Shown here piece by piece: positions 8,962 to 16,777 of a stretch of DNA of 64,000 bases. Position numbers and translations under genes: made by a program. Every line of letters begins with the position of its first letter. Positions within the stretch are counted from its first letter, which is position 1. The DNA comes from Bacillota bacterium (GTDB lineage Bacteria > Bacillota > Clostridia > Christensenellales > Aristaeellaceae): positions 62,001 through 126,000 of the forward strand of contig JAEZQK010000060.1 in the NCBI GenBank assembly GCA_023413135.1. Reading direction: 5' to 3'. The notes beneath the pieces were generated by a model. The model saw only the letters and a program-made list of their open reading frames with translations. It made no database searches and was not told where the DNA came from.

Positions 8962-10644
8962 TTGAAAGTAGCACAGGCCCTTGTGGAAATCCTGGTCAAG
9001 GAAAAAATCACTGATGCCTTTGGTATACCCGGCGCGGGAATAAATCCTGTGTATAAGTATTTGGAAAATGCCCCCATCGCCCATTACTGCATGCGCCATG
9101 AGGAGGCGTGCACCCACGCCGCTGACGCATATTTCCGAGCCAGTCACCGCATTGCGCTGGCTATCTGCACCTCGGGTCCCGGGGCCACAAATTTTATCAC
9201 GGGGCTTTATACTGCTTTTATCGATTCCATCCCCTTTTTGGCCATTACCGGCCAGGCCAACAGCTGGCAGTTGAACCAGGAAGCGTTTCAGTGTGTGAAC
9301 ATCGCCGAAATCGGCAAAACCGTGGCAAAGAAAACCTACTGCCTGTTAAACGGCGAGGATCTGCCCAAGGTGATGCAGGAGGCTTTTTATTTGATGCGCA
9401 GCGGCCGCCCCGGCCCTGTGTTGATCGACCTGCCGCTTGATGTGCAGCAGCAGGAGATCGATTTTGACATCGGTTCCTACATCCCCGCGCCGGTTACCAA
9501 GCCCGCGCCAGACCAGAAAAAGATAGATGAAGCGCTTGCCATGTTGAACCAGGCAAAAGCCCCTGTGATCATTATGGGCGGCGGCGTAACGCTGAGCGAG
9601 TCGGAAGACGACGTGACCGCCTTGGCAGAATATCTTCAAATACCCGTCATTACCACCTATATGGCCAAGGGCGGCATTCCCGAGGAGCACCCGCTGAATG
9701 CCGGCCATGCCGGCATCCAGGTAGGCCAGCCCATCGGCAACAAAACCCTGCTGGAGTCGGATGTGGTATTGGGTATCGGCTGCCGCTTTACGGACAGGCA
9801 CACCGGCGATGTCAAAACCTACCGTGGCGAGCGCAAGTTCATCCACATCAATATCGAGCCTACCCAAATCGGCAAGGTGTTCCCCCCCGACCTTTCCATC
9901 GTGGCCGACGCGGGGCATGCCGCCAAGGCGCTTTTGCAGCGTGCCCGCGAGCTGAATATGAAGCCTGTGAACATGGAGCGCGCACGTGCGCTGCCGGAAT
10001 TGCGCAAGGCGCTTCGCCGCCGCACAGATTTTAACGGAAGCCCCATCCTGCCCCACCGGGTGTTCCATGAGGTCAACCGGGCTTTTGACGATGATACCAT
10101 GTTCACCGCAGGCTGCGGCATCGTGCAAATCTGGTCCGGCCAACTGCAGGAAATAAACAAGCCGCGCCACTATCTGCCTTCCGGCGGCGCCGGCACACTG
10201 GGGTATGAGGTGCCTGCTGCTTTCGGAGCCAAGGTTGCTTTCCCCAGCCGGCACAGCGTAACGGTGGTGGGCGATTTCGGCTTCACCTTCCTGGGGGAGG
10301 AACTGGCCGTAGCCGCAGCGTACCAAAAGCCTGTGATCGCCGTGATCGTCAACAATGCGTACTTGGGGCTGATCCGCCAGAATCAAAAGGGCGCCTACGG
10401 CTTTGAATATGCCGTATCCATGGCCTGCAACCAGGATGGCACCGTGGATTATGTAACGCTGGCCAAGGGCCTGGGCTGTCAGGCGGAGCGGGTGTTTACC
10501 CCTGAGGAGCTGGCGGCGGCTCTTAAGCGTGCCAAAGAGGCCGGCCGTCCCTATGTCATCGACGCTGTATGCGTGAAGGAGCAGCTGTGCGACATGGGCG
10601 GAAACATCGCCGCCGTGAAAAGCTGGGCGCCTGAACAGGCATAA
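8962..10644 (+). CDS. gcl: Glyoxylate carboligase-like ThDP enzyme
   Basis: A 560-residue thiamine-diphosphate enzyme that should join two glyoxylates to tartronate semialdehyde plus CO2. Three-domain acetohydroxyacid synthase fold; Gcl-like tracts include RFTDRHTGD, HINIEPTQIGKV and NNAYLGLIRQ. The ThDP-binding GDF...NN block lies near residues 440-470. The first domain has E47 in MRHEEA. In E. coli Gcl that position is famously valine, so this enzyme keeps the usual ThDP-activating glutamate, and a wider 2-oxoacid substrate range is possible. The start is TTG 8962 because GAAGGAGGAG lies just before it; a GTG 96 bp upstream lacks a site. It is followed 11 bp later by a 2-hydroxyacid dehydrogenase that could act on the product or its isomer. 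Confidence 0.8.
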   Translation: MKVAQALVEILVKEKITDAFGIPGAGINPVYKYLENAPIAHYCMRHEEACTHAADAYFRASHRIALAICTSGPGATNFITGLYTAFIDSIPFLAITGQANSWQLNQEAFQCVNIAEIGKTVAKKTYCLLNGEDLPKVMQEAFYLMRSGRPGPVLIDLPLDVQQQEIDFDIGSYIPAPVTKPAPDQKKIDEALAMLNQAKAPVIIMGGGVTLSESEDDVTALAEYLQIPVITTYMAKGGIPEEHPLNAGHAGIQVGQPIGNKTLLESDVVLGIGCRFTDRHTGDVKTYRGERKFIHINIEPTQIGKVFPPDLSIVADAGHAAKALLQRARELNMKPVNMERARALPELRKALRRRTDFNGSPILPHRVFHEVNRAFDDDTMFTAGCGIVQIWSGQLQEINKPRHYLPSGGAGTLGYEVPAAFGAKVAFPSRHSVTVVGDFGFTFLGEELAVAAAYQKPVIAVIVNNAYLGLIRQNQKGAYGFEYAVSMACNQDGTVDYVTLAKGLGCQAERVFTPEELAAALKRAKEAGRPYVIDAVCVKEQLCDMGGNIAAVKSWAPEQA

Positions 10645-10655
10645 GGAGAAAGCGT

Positions 10656-11597
10656 ATGAAAATCGTTGTTCTGGACGGATATACGGAAAATCCCGGCGAC
10701 TTAAGCTGGGCGGGGCTGGAGAAGCTGGGCGTGCTGACGGTATATAATATAACCGCTCCCGAGCAAACACTGGATAGGATCGGCGACGCCCAAGCCGTAT
10801 ATACCAACAAGACGGTGCTGACCGGGGAGATTCTTAGGAAAGCACCCAACCTGAAGTTTATTGGCGTCTTAGCCACGGGCTTCAACGTGGTGGACATTGC
10901 CGCGGCCAAGGAACTGAACATTCCCGTATGCAACATCCCCACCTACGGCACTACGGCAGTGGCGCAGTTTGTGTTCGCGCTTCTGCTGGAAATCTGCCAC
11001 CATGTGGCCCATCACAACGGGGAAGTGCAAAAAGGCCGCTGGACAGACGGTCCCCACTTCTGCTTCTGGGATTACCCGCTGATGGAGCTCGCCGGCAAGA
11101 CCATGGGTATCATAGGCTATGGCCGCATCGGCCGGGCCACGGCGGACATCGCCAAGGCATTCGGCATGGAAGTTTTGGCCTACGACGCTTATTATAAGGG
11201 ACCGGAGACCGTTCCCATGGATGTGCTTTTGAAAAAAAGCGACGTCATTTCCCTGCACTGTCCGCTGACCGAAGAAACGAAGAACATCATCAACCGTGAC
11301 ACCATCGCCCAAATGAAGGACGGCGTGATCCTCATTAATACCTCCAGGGGGCCGCTCATCCATGAAGCGGATCTTAAGGAGGCGCTTCTTTCCAAAAAGG
11401 TGTATGCCGCCGGGGTGGATGTGGTATCGTCGGAGCCCATCCAAAGGGACAACCCCCTGCTGGGGCTGGAAAACTGCTTCATTACCCCCCATATCGCCTG
11501 GGCGCCCAAGGAATCCCGCCAGCGGCTGATGGATGTCGCCGTAGAAAATTTGCGAGCCTTCCTGAATGGAGCACCTCAAAACGTGGTGAACAAGTAA
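10656..11597 (+). CDS. D-2-hydroxyacid dehydrogenase (hydroxypyruvate/glycerate type)
   Basis: A 313-residue NAD(P)-dependent reductase of the D-isomer-specific family. The Rossmann motif is GIIGYGRIGRATADIAKAFG (about residues 149-168). The catalytic Arg is in LINTSRGPLIHE, the Glu in the VVSSEP region and the His in FITPHIAW. Length and motifs fit glycerate dehydrogenase/hydroxypyruvate reductase. It sits in an operon with the carboligase; together they would turn glyoxylate via tartronate semialdehyde or hydroxypyruvate into D-glycerate. A dedicated tartronate semialdehyde reductase (GlxR family) is absent here. The AAGGAGAAAGCGT site fixes the start. Substrate is inferred from context. 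Confidence 0.88.
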   Translation: MKIVVLDGYTENPGDLSWAGLEKLGVLTVYNITAPEQTLDRIGDAQAVYTNKTVLTGEILRKAPNLKFIGVLATGFNVVDIAAAKELNIPVCNIPTYGTTAVAQFVFALLLEICHHVAHHNGEVQKGRWTDGPHFCFWDYPLMELAGKTMGIIGYGRIGRATADIAKAFGMEVLAYDAYYKGPETVPMDVLLKKSDVISLHCPLTEETKNIINRDTIAQMKDGVILINTSRGPLIHEADLKEALLSKKVYAAGVDVVSSEPIQRDNPLLGLENCFITPHIAWAPKESRQRLMDVAVENLRAFLNGAPQNVVNK

Positions 11598-11625
11598 GCA
11601 AAAAGCCGGCGGCCGAAATGATATG

Positions 11626-11685
11626 CTCCCCTTAATGTAGACAGTGGAAGCAAAAAACACTGACTACGGAAAGGGGAGTTTTTAT
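11626..11685 (+). terminator. Long imperfect hairpin terminator
   Basis: CTCCCCTT (11626-11633) pairs with AAGGGGAG (11671-11678). An inner arm GTAGaCAGTG pairs with CACTGaCTAC. TTTTTATCTT follows. It closes the carboligase-dehydrogenase operon. The extended two-part stem also resembles the end of a small mobile element. Confidence 0.7.
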
Positions 11686-11769
11686 CTTAATAGCAAGACT
11701 GGAAAAGCGGCAACGATTTTTCCATGCTAAACTGAAAACACCAAGCGGAAGGAGGTGGTATGATGGAAT

Positions 11770-11967
11770 ATGAAGCAACGATTCAATTGGTTCTGGATGA
11801 AATTGACCTATTACGACTACCGTGACCACGGACACTATTTTGACAACAAACGTCAGATGGACATCTGTATCCCCATTCGCCAACGTGAGGAATCAAAGCG
11901 GAAATCCCAAGAAAAAGGCAGAATCCTTTGGGAAAAAGAAATGAAACGGAGAGTACAAAGAGATTAA
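11770..11967 (+). CDS. Small basic ORF, possible gene remnant
   Basis: A 65-residue ORF rich in Arg/Lys (tail KRKSQEKGRILWEKEMKRRV) that I do not recognise. The strong ribosome site GGAAGGAGG at about 11748-11756 actually serves an ATG at 11760 in another frame, which gives only a 21-residue peptide ending at 11825. The two overlap in a way that suggests a frameshifted remnant: the 21-mer would continue into this frame. Its aromatic N-terminal half (YYDYRDHGHYF) does not look random. It may be the start of an accessory-element protein cut short at the inverted-repeat element beginning at 12030. Confidence 0.3.
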   Translation: MKQRFNWFWMKLTYYDYRDHGHYFDNKRQMDICIPIRQREESKRKSQEKGRILWEKEMKRRVQRD

Positions 11968-12029
11968 TCACTGTAAAGCATAAGAATGGATTGTGTTGGC
12001 TTAGCAAACCCATTCATCTTCGCCTGAAA

Positions 12030-12426
12030 GCCGTAGGGGCGATTTGCAAGTGCCCATCTGGCCCAATCGTCGCGGTGCTGCGCTCCGCTTGCCTGCCCGG
12101 CGGTCTCAATTGTCGCGCCGCTGCGCTGCCGCTTGCATCGCTCTGTTTCGACCGCTTCCTCCGCCCGGCTGCCCCCATGGGGGCAGCCGGGCGGAGGAAC
12201 CCGTTTCGCCAGCCTCCCCCACACCGCCCATTTCCCTCCATCTGGCTCAATCGGCGCATTGCTCACTACCGTTCACACTGCTTGTTTCGCCAGCCTCCTC
12301 CACCTCGCTTCATCCGACACAGTCGGCGCTTCGGCTTCGGAGCCACTGGCGGGGGCGGTGTTCCGGAGCCCGCCAAGTGGCATATCCTGAATGCAACATG
12401 TGGGCGATACAAATCGCCCCTACGGC
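12030..12426. repeat. 397-bp element with 16-bp terminal inverted repeats
   Basis: The sequence GCCGTAGGGGCGATTT at 12030-12045 recurs as its exact reverse complement at 12411-12426. Between them lies G+C-rich DNA with a 44-bp perfect palindrome and a module (12306-12355) shared with the gap before thyA. Open frames across it on both strands lack ribosome sites and family resemblance, so I treat it as non-coding and MITE-like. No target-site duplication is obvious next to the repeats. Related TAGGGGCGATT hairpins occur at 28580 and 42050. Confidence 0.75.
12156..12199. repeat. 44-bp perfect palindrome
   Basis: The arms TTCCTCCGCCCGG and CTGCCCCCA mirror exactly around CATG at 12176-12179 with no unpaired loop, so it can form a cruciform or a very stable RNA hairpin on either strand. 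It lies inside the inverted-repeat element. Confidence 0.9.
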
Positions 12427-12522
12427 GTCGTTTGTCTGTTGTCCTCTCTGCCGGGGATTGTGAAATTCGTTACTTCTGTAGTTGACGGAGTGCAAGATCG
12501 CACATACATTTGATTTCTATGA

Positions 12523-13473
12523 GTGCATATAGTAAAATATCAGTACCTGTTGATCAAAGGATGTGCAGCCTTGCATCACTTTTTGATTGGGTTCTATGGC
12601 AAATGCGATGAAGAAAAATATGACCGTGACTTTGTAAAAGGTTTTTACGGCGTTGAAGCCAGCATGTTTCCAGATATAGAGGAAGTTCATAAACTTGCAA
12701 AAAAATCACAGATGAATCGTTTTGACTGGGGAGCCCATTATCCACTGATTAAGAAAAATCGTGTGACTAGGGATCCTCTTATGATTTCTTTGGATCAGGA
12801 AGAAAGGAAAAAAGCCTATTCTGATTTTGAAAAAGAAGCCGAACTTGTATCGCAGTATGGAGGAAAGTATATTTTAACCCACTACCCAAAGCCGGTTTTG
12901 GTAAGCGGTACATTCGACCTTACGTTTTGGCGCTTCGCAAACGATCAAGAATGGCTATACGAGAAAGATTATCCTACAAAAGATTTGGATAATAACCTGC
13001 ATAACATGTTCATCCAGCTTGAAAAAATCTCAAGAAGGCATAACATCCAAGTGATTCTTGAAAATGATGCCATATCATCCTATTTGTTTCATAGTTCTGT
13101 CCTGAAAAATCTATTTGAGAAATTCAGCGGCATAAAGGCATGCCTGGACATTGGCCGTCTGCATTTGCAGCAGATGGTTGACAGTAAATTTGAGGGGATG
13201 GAATTTGCAAAAAAGCTTGCTCCTTATACATCATTGATTCATCTATGGAACACATCCCCGGCTCTAAATTTGAAGGGAGGTCATTTGCCTGTATCGCCGG
13301 GTCAAAAAAGGGAGGATGGCTTTGCCGATGTCAAAGCGTATTTGGAAGCAATATTTGCATCTGCAAAAGATGTGGAAATACTGTTCGAGCACAATTCCAA
13401 TTTGACAACAAAAGATGAGCTGTATAACTTATATAAGTGGGTTGCATCCATTCAAAGCAATTTCAGAATCTGA
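12523..13473 (+). CDS. Xylose isomerase-like TIM-barrel protein
   Basis: A 316-residue protein that looks like the AP-endonuclease-2/sugar-phosphate isomerase TIM-barrel superfamily. Features are repeated beta-strand ends bearing metal-type ligands: WGAHYPL, KYILTHYPKP, QVILENDA, KACLDIGRLH, SLIHLWN and ILFEHNSN, the last resembling the closing Glu/His strand. Such enzymes isomerise or epimerise sugars or keto acids with a divalent metal. The start (GTG 12523) has no convincing ribosome site and the first 15 residues are unusual, so the N-terminus may be trimmed or misplaced. The gene is clearly A+T-richer than its neighbours and sits just after the inverted-repeat element, which suggests acquisition. 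Hydroxypyruvate isomerase would fit the nearby carboligase genes but is only a guess. Confidence 0.65.
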   Translation: MHIVKYQYLLIKGCAALHHFLIGFYGKCDEEKYDRDFVKGFYGVEASMFPDIEEVHKLAKKSQMNRFDWGAHYPLIKKNRVTRDPLMISLDQEERKKAYSDFEKEAELVSQYGGKYILTHYPKPVLVSGTFDLTFWRFANDQEWLYEKDYPTKDLDNNLHNMFIQLEKISRRHNIQVILENDAISSYLFHSSVLKNLFEKFSGIKACLDIGRLHLQQMVDSKFEGMEFAKKLAPYTSLIHLWNTSPALNLKGGHLPVSPGQKREDGFADVKAYLEAIFASAKDVEILFEHNSNLTTKDELYNLYKWVASIQSNFRI

Positions 13474-13527
13474 ACATCCTTCATAACAATTCACCCCTGC
13501 CTTTGCATTATCTCATACCGATACCAT

Positions 13528-14529
13528 TTATGTGCAGCTCTCCCGCACGATAAAATCCGGTTCAAAGACCACCGACTGCGGTGCCGCATCGGGGGTTGTC
13601 AGCGAGCGGACCAGCAGCTTGATTCCCATCTGCCCCATCTCGTACAGCGGCTGGCGCATGGTAGTCAGACCGGGAAAAAGCATATCCCTGGAATCGGGCG
13701 CTTCGTCGTCAAAGCCGATCACCGCCACATCTTCAGGCACGCGCAGCCCGCCGGTGATCAGCGCGCGCATCACGCCGTAGGCAGTCTTATCCGCGCCCGC
13801 GAAACAGGCGTCGGGCACACGCCCCTTTTGTATCAGCTCGGTCATCCGCTGGCAGGCAAGCGGTTCCTCAAAATCGGCGTAGATCACGGTGCCGTCCTCT
13901 ATGGGGAGCCCCGCGTCGTGCATGGCGTCCAGAAAGCCCGTGAGGCGTTCCTTCGAGACGCTGTAGCCCATGTCGCCGGTGAAATGGCAAATGCGCCTAT
14001 ACCCGCGCTGGATCAGGTGCATGGTCGCCCGGTAGGCCCCGCCTGTGTTGTTCACGCATACACGGTTGAGGCTTTCGCCCGGTACGTCGCCCTCGATCAA
14101 AACAAAATGAGGGGCGCGCTTTAAAATATGGCGGATGAGCGGTACGTCTTCCAGCTGGCTGCCAAAGGCGACGATTCCGTCCGCGCGTCCTTCCATGAAG
14201 TAATCCACATAGCGGTATTTCACGTCCATCCGGCTGCGGCCGCTGCAAAACACCACGTTGTAGCCCATCTTCTCGCCCATATCTTGTAAACCCCGGATCA
14301 GATCAAAAAAGAATTTCTCGCACAGGTCGTCCATCACCACGCCGATGATCTGCGTGGACTGCTTGACCAGCGAGCGGGCCAGGGCGTTGGGCACATAGCG
14401 GGCTTCCGCAATGGCCTCGAGGATCTTCCGCCGGTTCTCGGGGCTGACGCCGGGCTTGTCGTTCAGCACGCGCGACACCAGCGCGCTGGAAACACCTGCC
14501 TTCTTGGCGATCTCGTGAATGGTTGCCAT
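13528..14529 (-). CDS. LacI-family repressor
   Basis: A 333-residue repressor. The N-terminal HTH with hinge is textbook (TIHEIAKKAGVSSALVSRVLN, then ARYVPNALARSL). Residues 60-330 form a periplasmic-binding-like effector domain. ATG 14529 follows AGGGGATGAGCC. Two 16-bp operators of matching sequence lie in the divergent region: one overlaps this gene's own -35 box, the other sits at the start point of the sugar operon. It should therefore repress both, releasing on an imported sugar or sugar phosphate. The effector is probably a beta-glucoside, galactoside or related glycoside, judging from the GH4 and GH27 genes it neighbours. Confidence 0.93.
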   Translation of the reverse strand: MATIHEIAKKAGVSSALVSRVLNDKPGVSPENRRKILEAIAEARYVPNALARSLVKQSTQIIGVVMDDLCEKFFFDLIRGLQDMGEKMGYNVVFCSGRSRMDVKYRYVDYFMEGRADGIVAFGSQLEDVPLIRHILKRAPHFVLIEGDVPGESLNRVCVNNTGGAYRATMHLIQRGYRRICHFTGDMGYSVSKERLTGFLDAMHDAGLPIEDGTVIYADFEEPLACQRMTELIQKGRVPDACFAGADKTAYGVMRALITGGLRVPEDVAVIGFDDEAPDSRDMLFPGLTTMRQPLYEMGQMGIKLLVRSLTTPDAAPQSVVFEPDFIVRESCT

Positions 14530-14569
14530 GGCTCATCCCCTATCCTTGCAATCATTTTTTTCTTGTGTC

Positions 14570-14598
14570 AGCATATCATATCGTCCTATGAGTGTCAA
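14570..14598 (-). promoter_or_regulatory. Promoter of the lacI-type gene
   Basis: On the minus strand TTGACA (complement of 14593-14598), 17-bp spacer, TATGCT (complement of 14570-14575). The -35 box is inside operator 1. Confidence 0.75.
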
Positions 14599-14608
14599 AC
14601 GATTTACA
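14593..14608. promoter_or_regulatory. LacI-type operator 1
   Basis: TGTCAAACGATTTACA, a near-palindrome with a central CG as in LacI-family sites. It is identical to operator 2 at 14 of 16 positions and covers the repressor's own -35 box. Confidence 0.8.
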
Positions 14609-14643
14609 TTTCAAATGCTTAGGATATTTCCTAAAATATGGGG

Positions 14644-14672
14644 TTGACAAAGCACAATCCTTGCGCTATCCT
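14644..14672 (+). promoter_or_regulatory. Promoter of the glycoside operon
   Basis: Consensus TTGACA at 14644-14649, 17-bp spacer, TATCCT at 14667-14672. The expected start point is near 14679, immediately before operator 2. Confidence 0.8.
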
Positions 14673-14682
14673 AATCTTAAAT

Positions 14683-14698
14683 TGTAAACCGATTTACA
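14683..14698. promoter_or_regulatory. LacI-type operator 2
   Basis: TGTAAACCGATTTACA, palindromic (TGTAAA/TTTACA) about a central CG. It begins about 4 bp after the predicted start point, where bound repressor would block initiation. Confidence 0.85.
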
Positions 14699-14752
14699 TC
14701 TGCATAGCCCCCGCAAACATCTTCACAACGTGTACGGGAAGGAGAATCGGCG

Positions 14753-15730
14753 ATGAACCGAAATATCCCAGCGGCCATGAATACGGCAAAACCGCTCGGC
14801 CCTTCGCTTCCCCGCAAACTGTGGCGGCAGCGCTATTTGCTGATGATGACGGTGCCGTTCATCATCTGGGCGATCGCGTTTAAATACCTGCCGCTTCTGG
14901 GCTGGACGATGGCGTTCCAGGATTTCAAGCTGACGGGCAACATTATCGAGAGCTTTACGAAAGCGCAGGTTGTGGGCCTGAAGCACTTCAATCAGCTGTG
15001 GTTCGAATTTTCAAGTCACGGACGGTTCTATCTCGCGCTGCGAAACACCCTGGCCATGAGCCTCTTGTCCCTCACCATCGGGTTTGTAATACCGATTCTC
15101 TTCGCGCTATTTATTAACGAGCTGCGCAGACCCATGTTTAAGCGCGTGGTGCAAACGGTGTCGTATTTGCCGCACTTCATCTCCTGGGTGGTGGCGGCGG
15201 GCATGATTTCCACCATGCTCTCCTCGGAAGGCCCTGTGAACAACCTGCTTTTGTCCCTGGGTCTGACAAAGAGTCGCACACCCTTCCTGGCCGTCCCTCA
15301 CTATTTCTGGGGTATCATAACGGCGGCGGATATTTGGAAAGAGATGGGCTGGAACGCCATTATCTTCCTGGCTGCCATCACGAGCATCGACCCGACGCTG
15401 TACGAATCCGCGTCCATCGATGGCGCGAACCGCTTCCATAAGATGCGCTACATCACGCTGCCCAGCATCATGCCGGTCATCATTGTCATTTTGGTTATGA
15501 ACATCGGCTGGATCATCAGCATCGGCTTTGAAAAGCAGTTTCTGCTGGGTTCCGATCTGGTGCGCTCCTATGCGGAGGTTCTGGATACGTATGTGCTGAA
15601 CTACGGCATCGGGCAGGGGCGCTACAGCTTTGCCACGGCCATCGGCCTTTTCAAATCGGTGGTGTCCATCGTCCTGCTGCTGCTGGCCAACTGGCTTGCC
15701 AGGCGCGGCGGGCAGGACAGCGTGCTGTAG
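14753..15730 (+). CDS. Sugar ABC transporter permease, LplB type
   Basis: A 325-residue permease and the first gene of the LacI-controlled operon. A cytoplasmic N-terminus of about 40 residues precedes six membrane segments. The ATPase-docking loop reads YESASIDGANRFHK. The start ATG 14753 follows GGAAGGAGAATCGGCG. It pairs with the next gene, which starts within 30 bp of its stop. Like the first importer in this window it lacks its own ATPase and probably relies on a shared MsmX-type subunit. Confidence 0.93.
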   Translation: MNRNIPAAMNTAKPLGPSLPRKLWRQRYLLMMTVPFIIWAIAFKYLPLLGWTMAFQDFKLTGNIIESFTKAQVVGLKHFNQLWFEFSSHGRFYLALRNTLAMSLLSLTIGFVIPILFALFINELRRPMFKRVVQTVSYLPHFISWVVAAGMISTMLSSEGPVNNLLLSLGLTKSRTPFLAVPHYFWGIITAADIWKEMGWNAIIFLAAITSIDPTLYESASIDGANRFHKMRYITLPSIMPVIIVILVMNIGWIISIGFEKQFLLGSDLVRSYAEVLDTYVLNYGIGQGRYSFATAIGLFKSVVSIVLLLLANWLARRGGQDSVL

Positions 15731-15759
15731 GAATGAATACGCACAAGGGAGTGGGAAAA

Positions 15760-16686
15760 ATGCATACGGCTGTAAAGCGGCGTCACTTGGCGTTTCTTCA
15801 AGGAACGCCCGGTGAGAAGATCTTTGACATATTTCTGTACATTTTCATGATTGTGGTGCTGATCGCCACGCTGTTTCCCTTCCTGAACGCCGTGGCCATC
15901 GCGTTTAACCAGTCGTCGGACGCCATGAAGGGTGGCATCGGCATATGGCCGCGCGTACCCACACTACAGAACTTTCAAGCCTTGACCCGTTTTCCGGGAC
16001 TGGGCCGGGGCATGTTTATTTCCACGCTGCGCACCGCCATTGGTACGATAGCCAGCGTATTGTGCACCAGCATGCTGGCGTATGCCATCAGCCGCAGGGA
16101 CTTTGTTTTAAGACGCTTCACTACGCTGCTGTTTCTTGTGACGATGTATATCGATTGCGGGTTGATCCCCAACTTCATGGTGATTAGGATGTTCAGGCTC
16201 AACAACAACTTTTGGGTATACATCATCCCCGGCCTAATCAGCGCCTACAACCTGATCGTCATGCGCAGCTTTATCGACCAGCTTCCCTATAGCCTTCAGG
16301 AATCCGCCTTTTTGGACGGCGCCAACGACTTTGTGATTTTCACGCGGATCGTGATGCCGCTGTGCACGCCGGTAATTGCCACCATCGCGTTGTTTTGCGC
16401 GGTGGGGCAATGGAATAGCTGGTTTGACACCTTCCTGTACGCGCCTTTTGAAGACTCCATCACCACGATGCAGTATGAGCTGATGAAGGTCTTAAGAAAC
16501 GCCTCCGCTTCGGCAAACGCCGCCCACATGGATGCGGCGGGGCGCAGCGCCATGGCCAACAGCGTGTCGCCGCTGTCGGTGCGCATGACCATCACCGTAG
16601 TGTCTATCCTGCCGATCATCAGCGTATACCCCTTCGTGCAAAAGTACTTCGTTACCGGCATCACGCTGGGCGCCGTCAAAAGCTGA
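15760..16686 (+). CDS. Sugar ABC transporter permease, YtcP/LplC type
   Basis: A 308-residue partner permease with about six helices and the loop QESAFLDGANDFVIF. Two starts are possible in one frame: ATG 15733, 2 bp after the previous stop (coupled translation), or ATG 15760, which has AAGGGAGTGG at ideal spacing. I prefer 15760. It ends in the family's typical YPFVQKYFVTGITLGAVKS tract. The function is inward transport of the sugar bound by the following gene's product. Confidence 0.92.
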   Translation: MHTAVKRRHLAFLQGTPGEKIFDIFLYIFMIVVLIATLFPFLNAVAIAFNQSSDAMKGGIGIWPRVPTLQNFQALTRFPGLGRGMFISTLRTAIGTIASVLCTSMLAYAISRRDFVLRRFTTLLFLVTMYIDCGLIPNFMVIRMFRLNNNFWVYIIPGLISAYNLIVMRSFIDQLPYSLQESAFLDGANDFVIFTRIVMPLCTPVIATIALFCAVGQWNSWFDTFLYAPFEDSITTMQYELMKVLRNASASANAAHMDAAGRSAMANSVSPLSVRMTITVVSILPIISVYPFVQKYFVTGITLGAVKS

Positions 16687-16777
16687 AGTACTGATCTGGA
16701 TAGATTGTAAAAGGCGCTTTGTATGGAAGCTTTGCCGCCGGCAAAACCGGGGCATGCAAATAAAAGGAGGTAAGACC

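Noticed and set aside
9346..10770. 474-residue minus-strand ORF over gcl
   Set aside because: Shadow of the carboligase coding strand; no ribosome site or domain features.
11928..12495. Several overlapping ORFs (61-185 aa) within the inverted-repeat element
   Set aside because: Overlapping in all frames, Pro/Arg-rich, no starts with ribosome sites; explained by palindromic G+C-rich DNA.
13997..14248. ORF within the LacI gene on the same strand
   Set aside because: Out-of-frame reading of the repressor, with no independent start signal.
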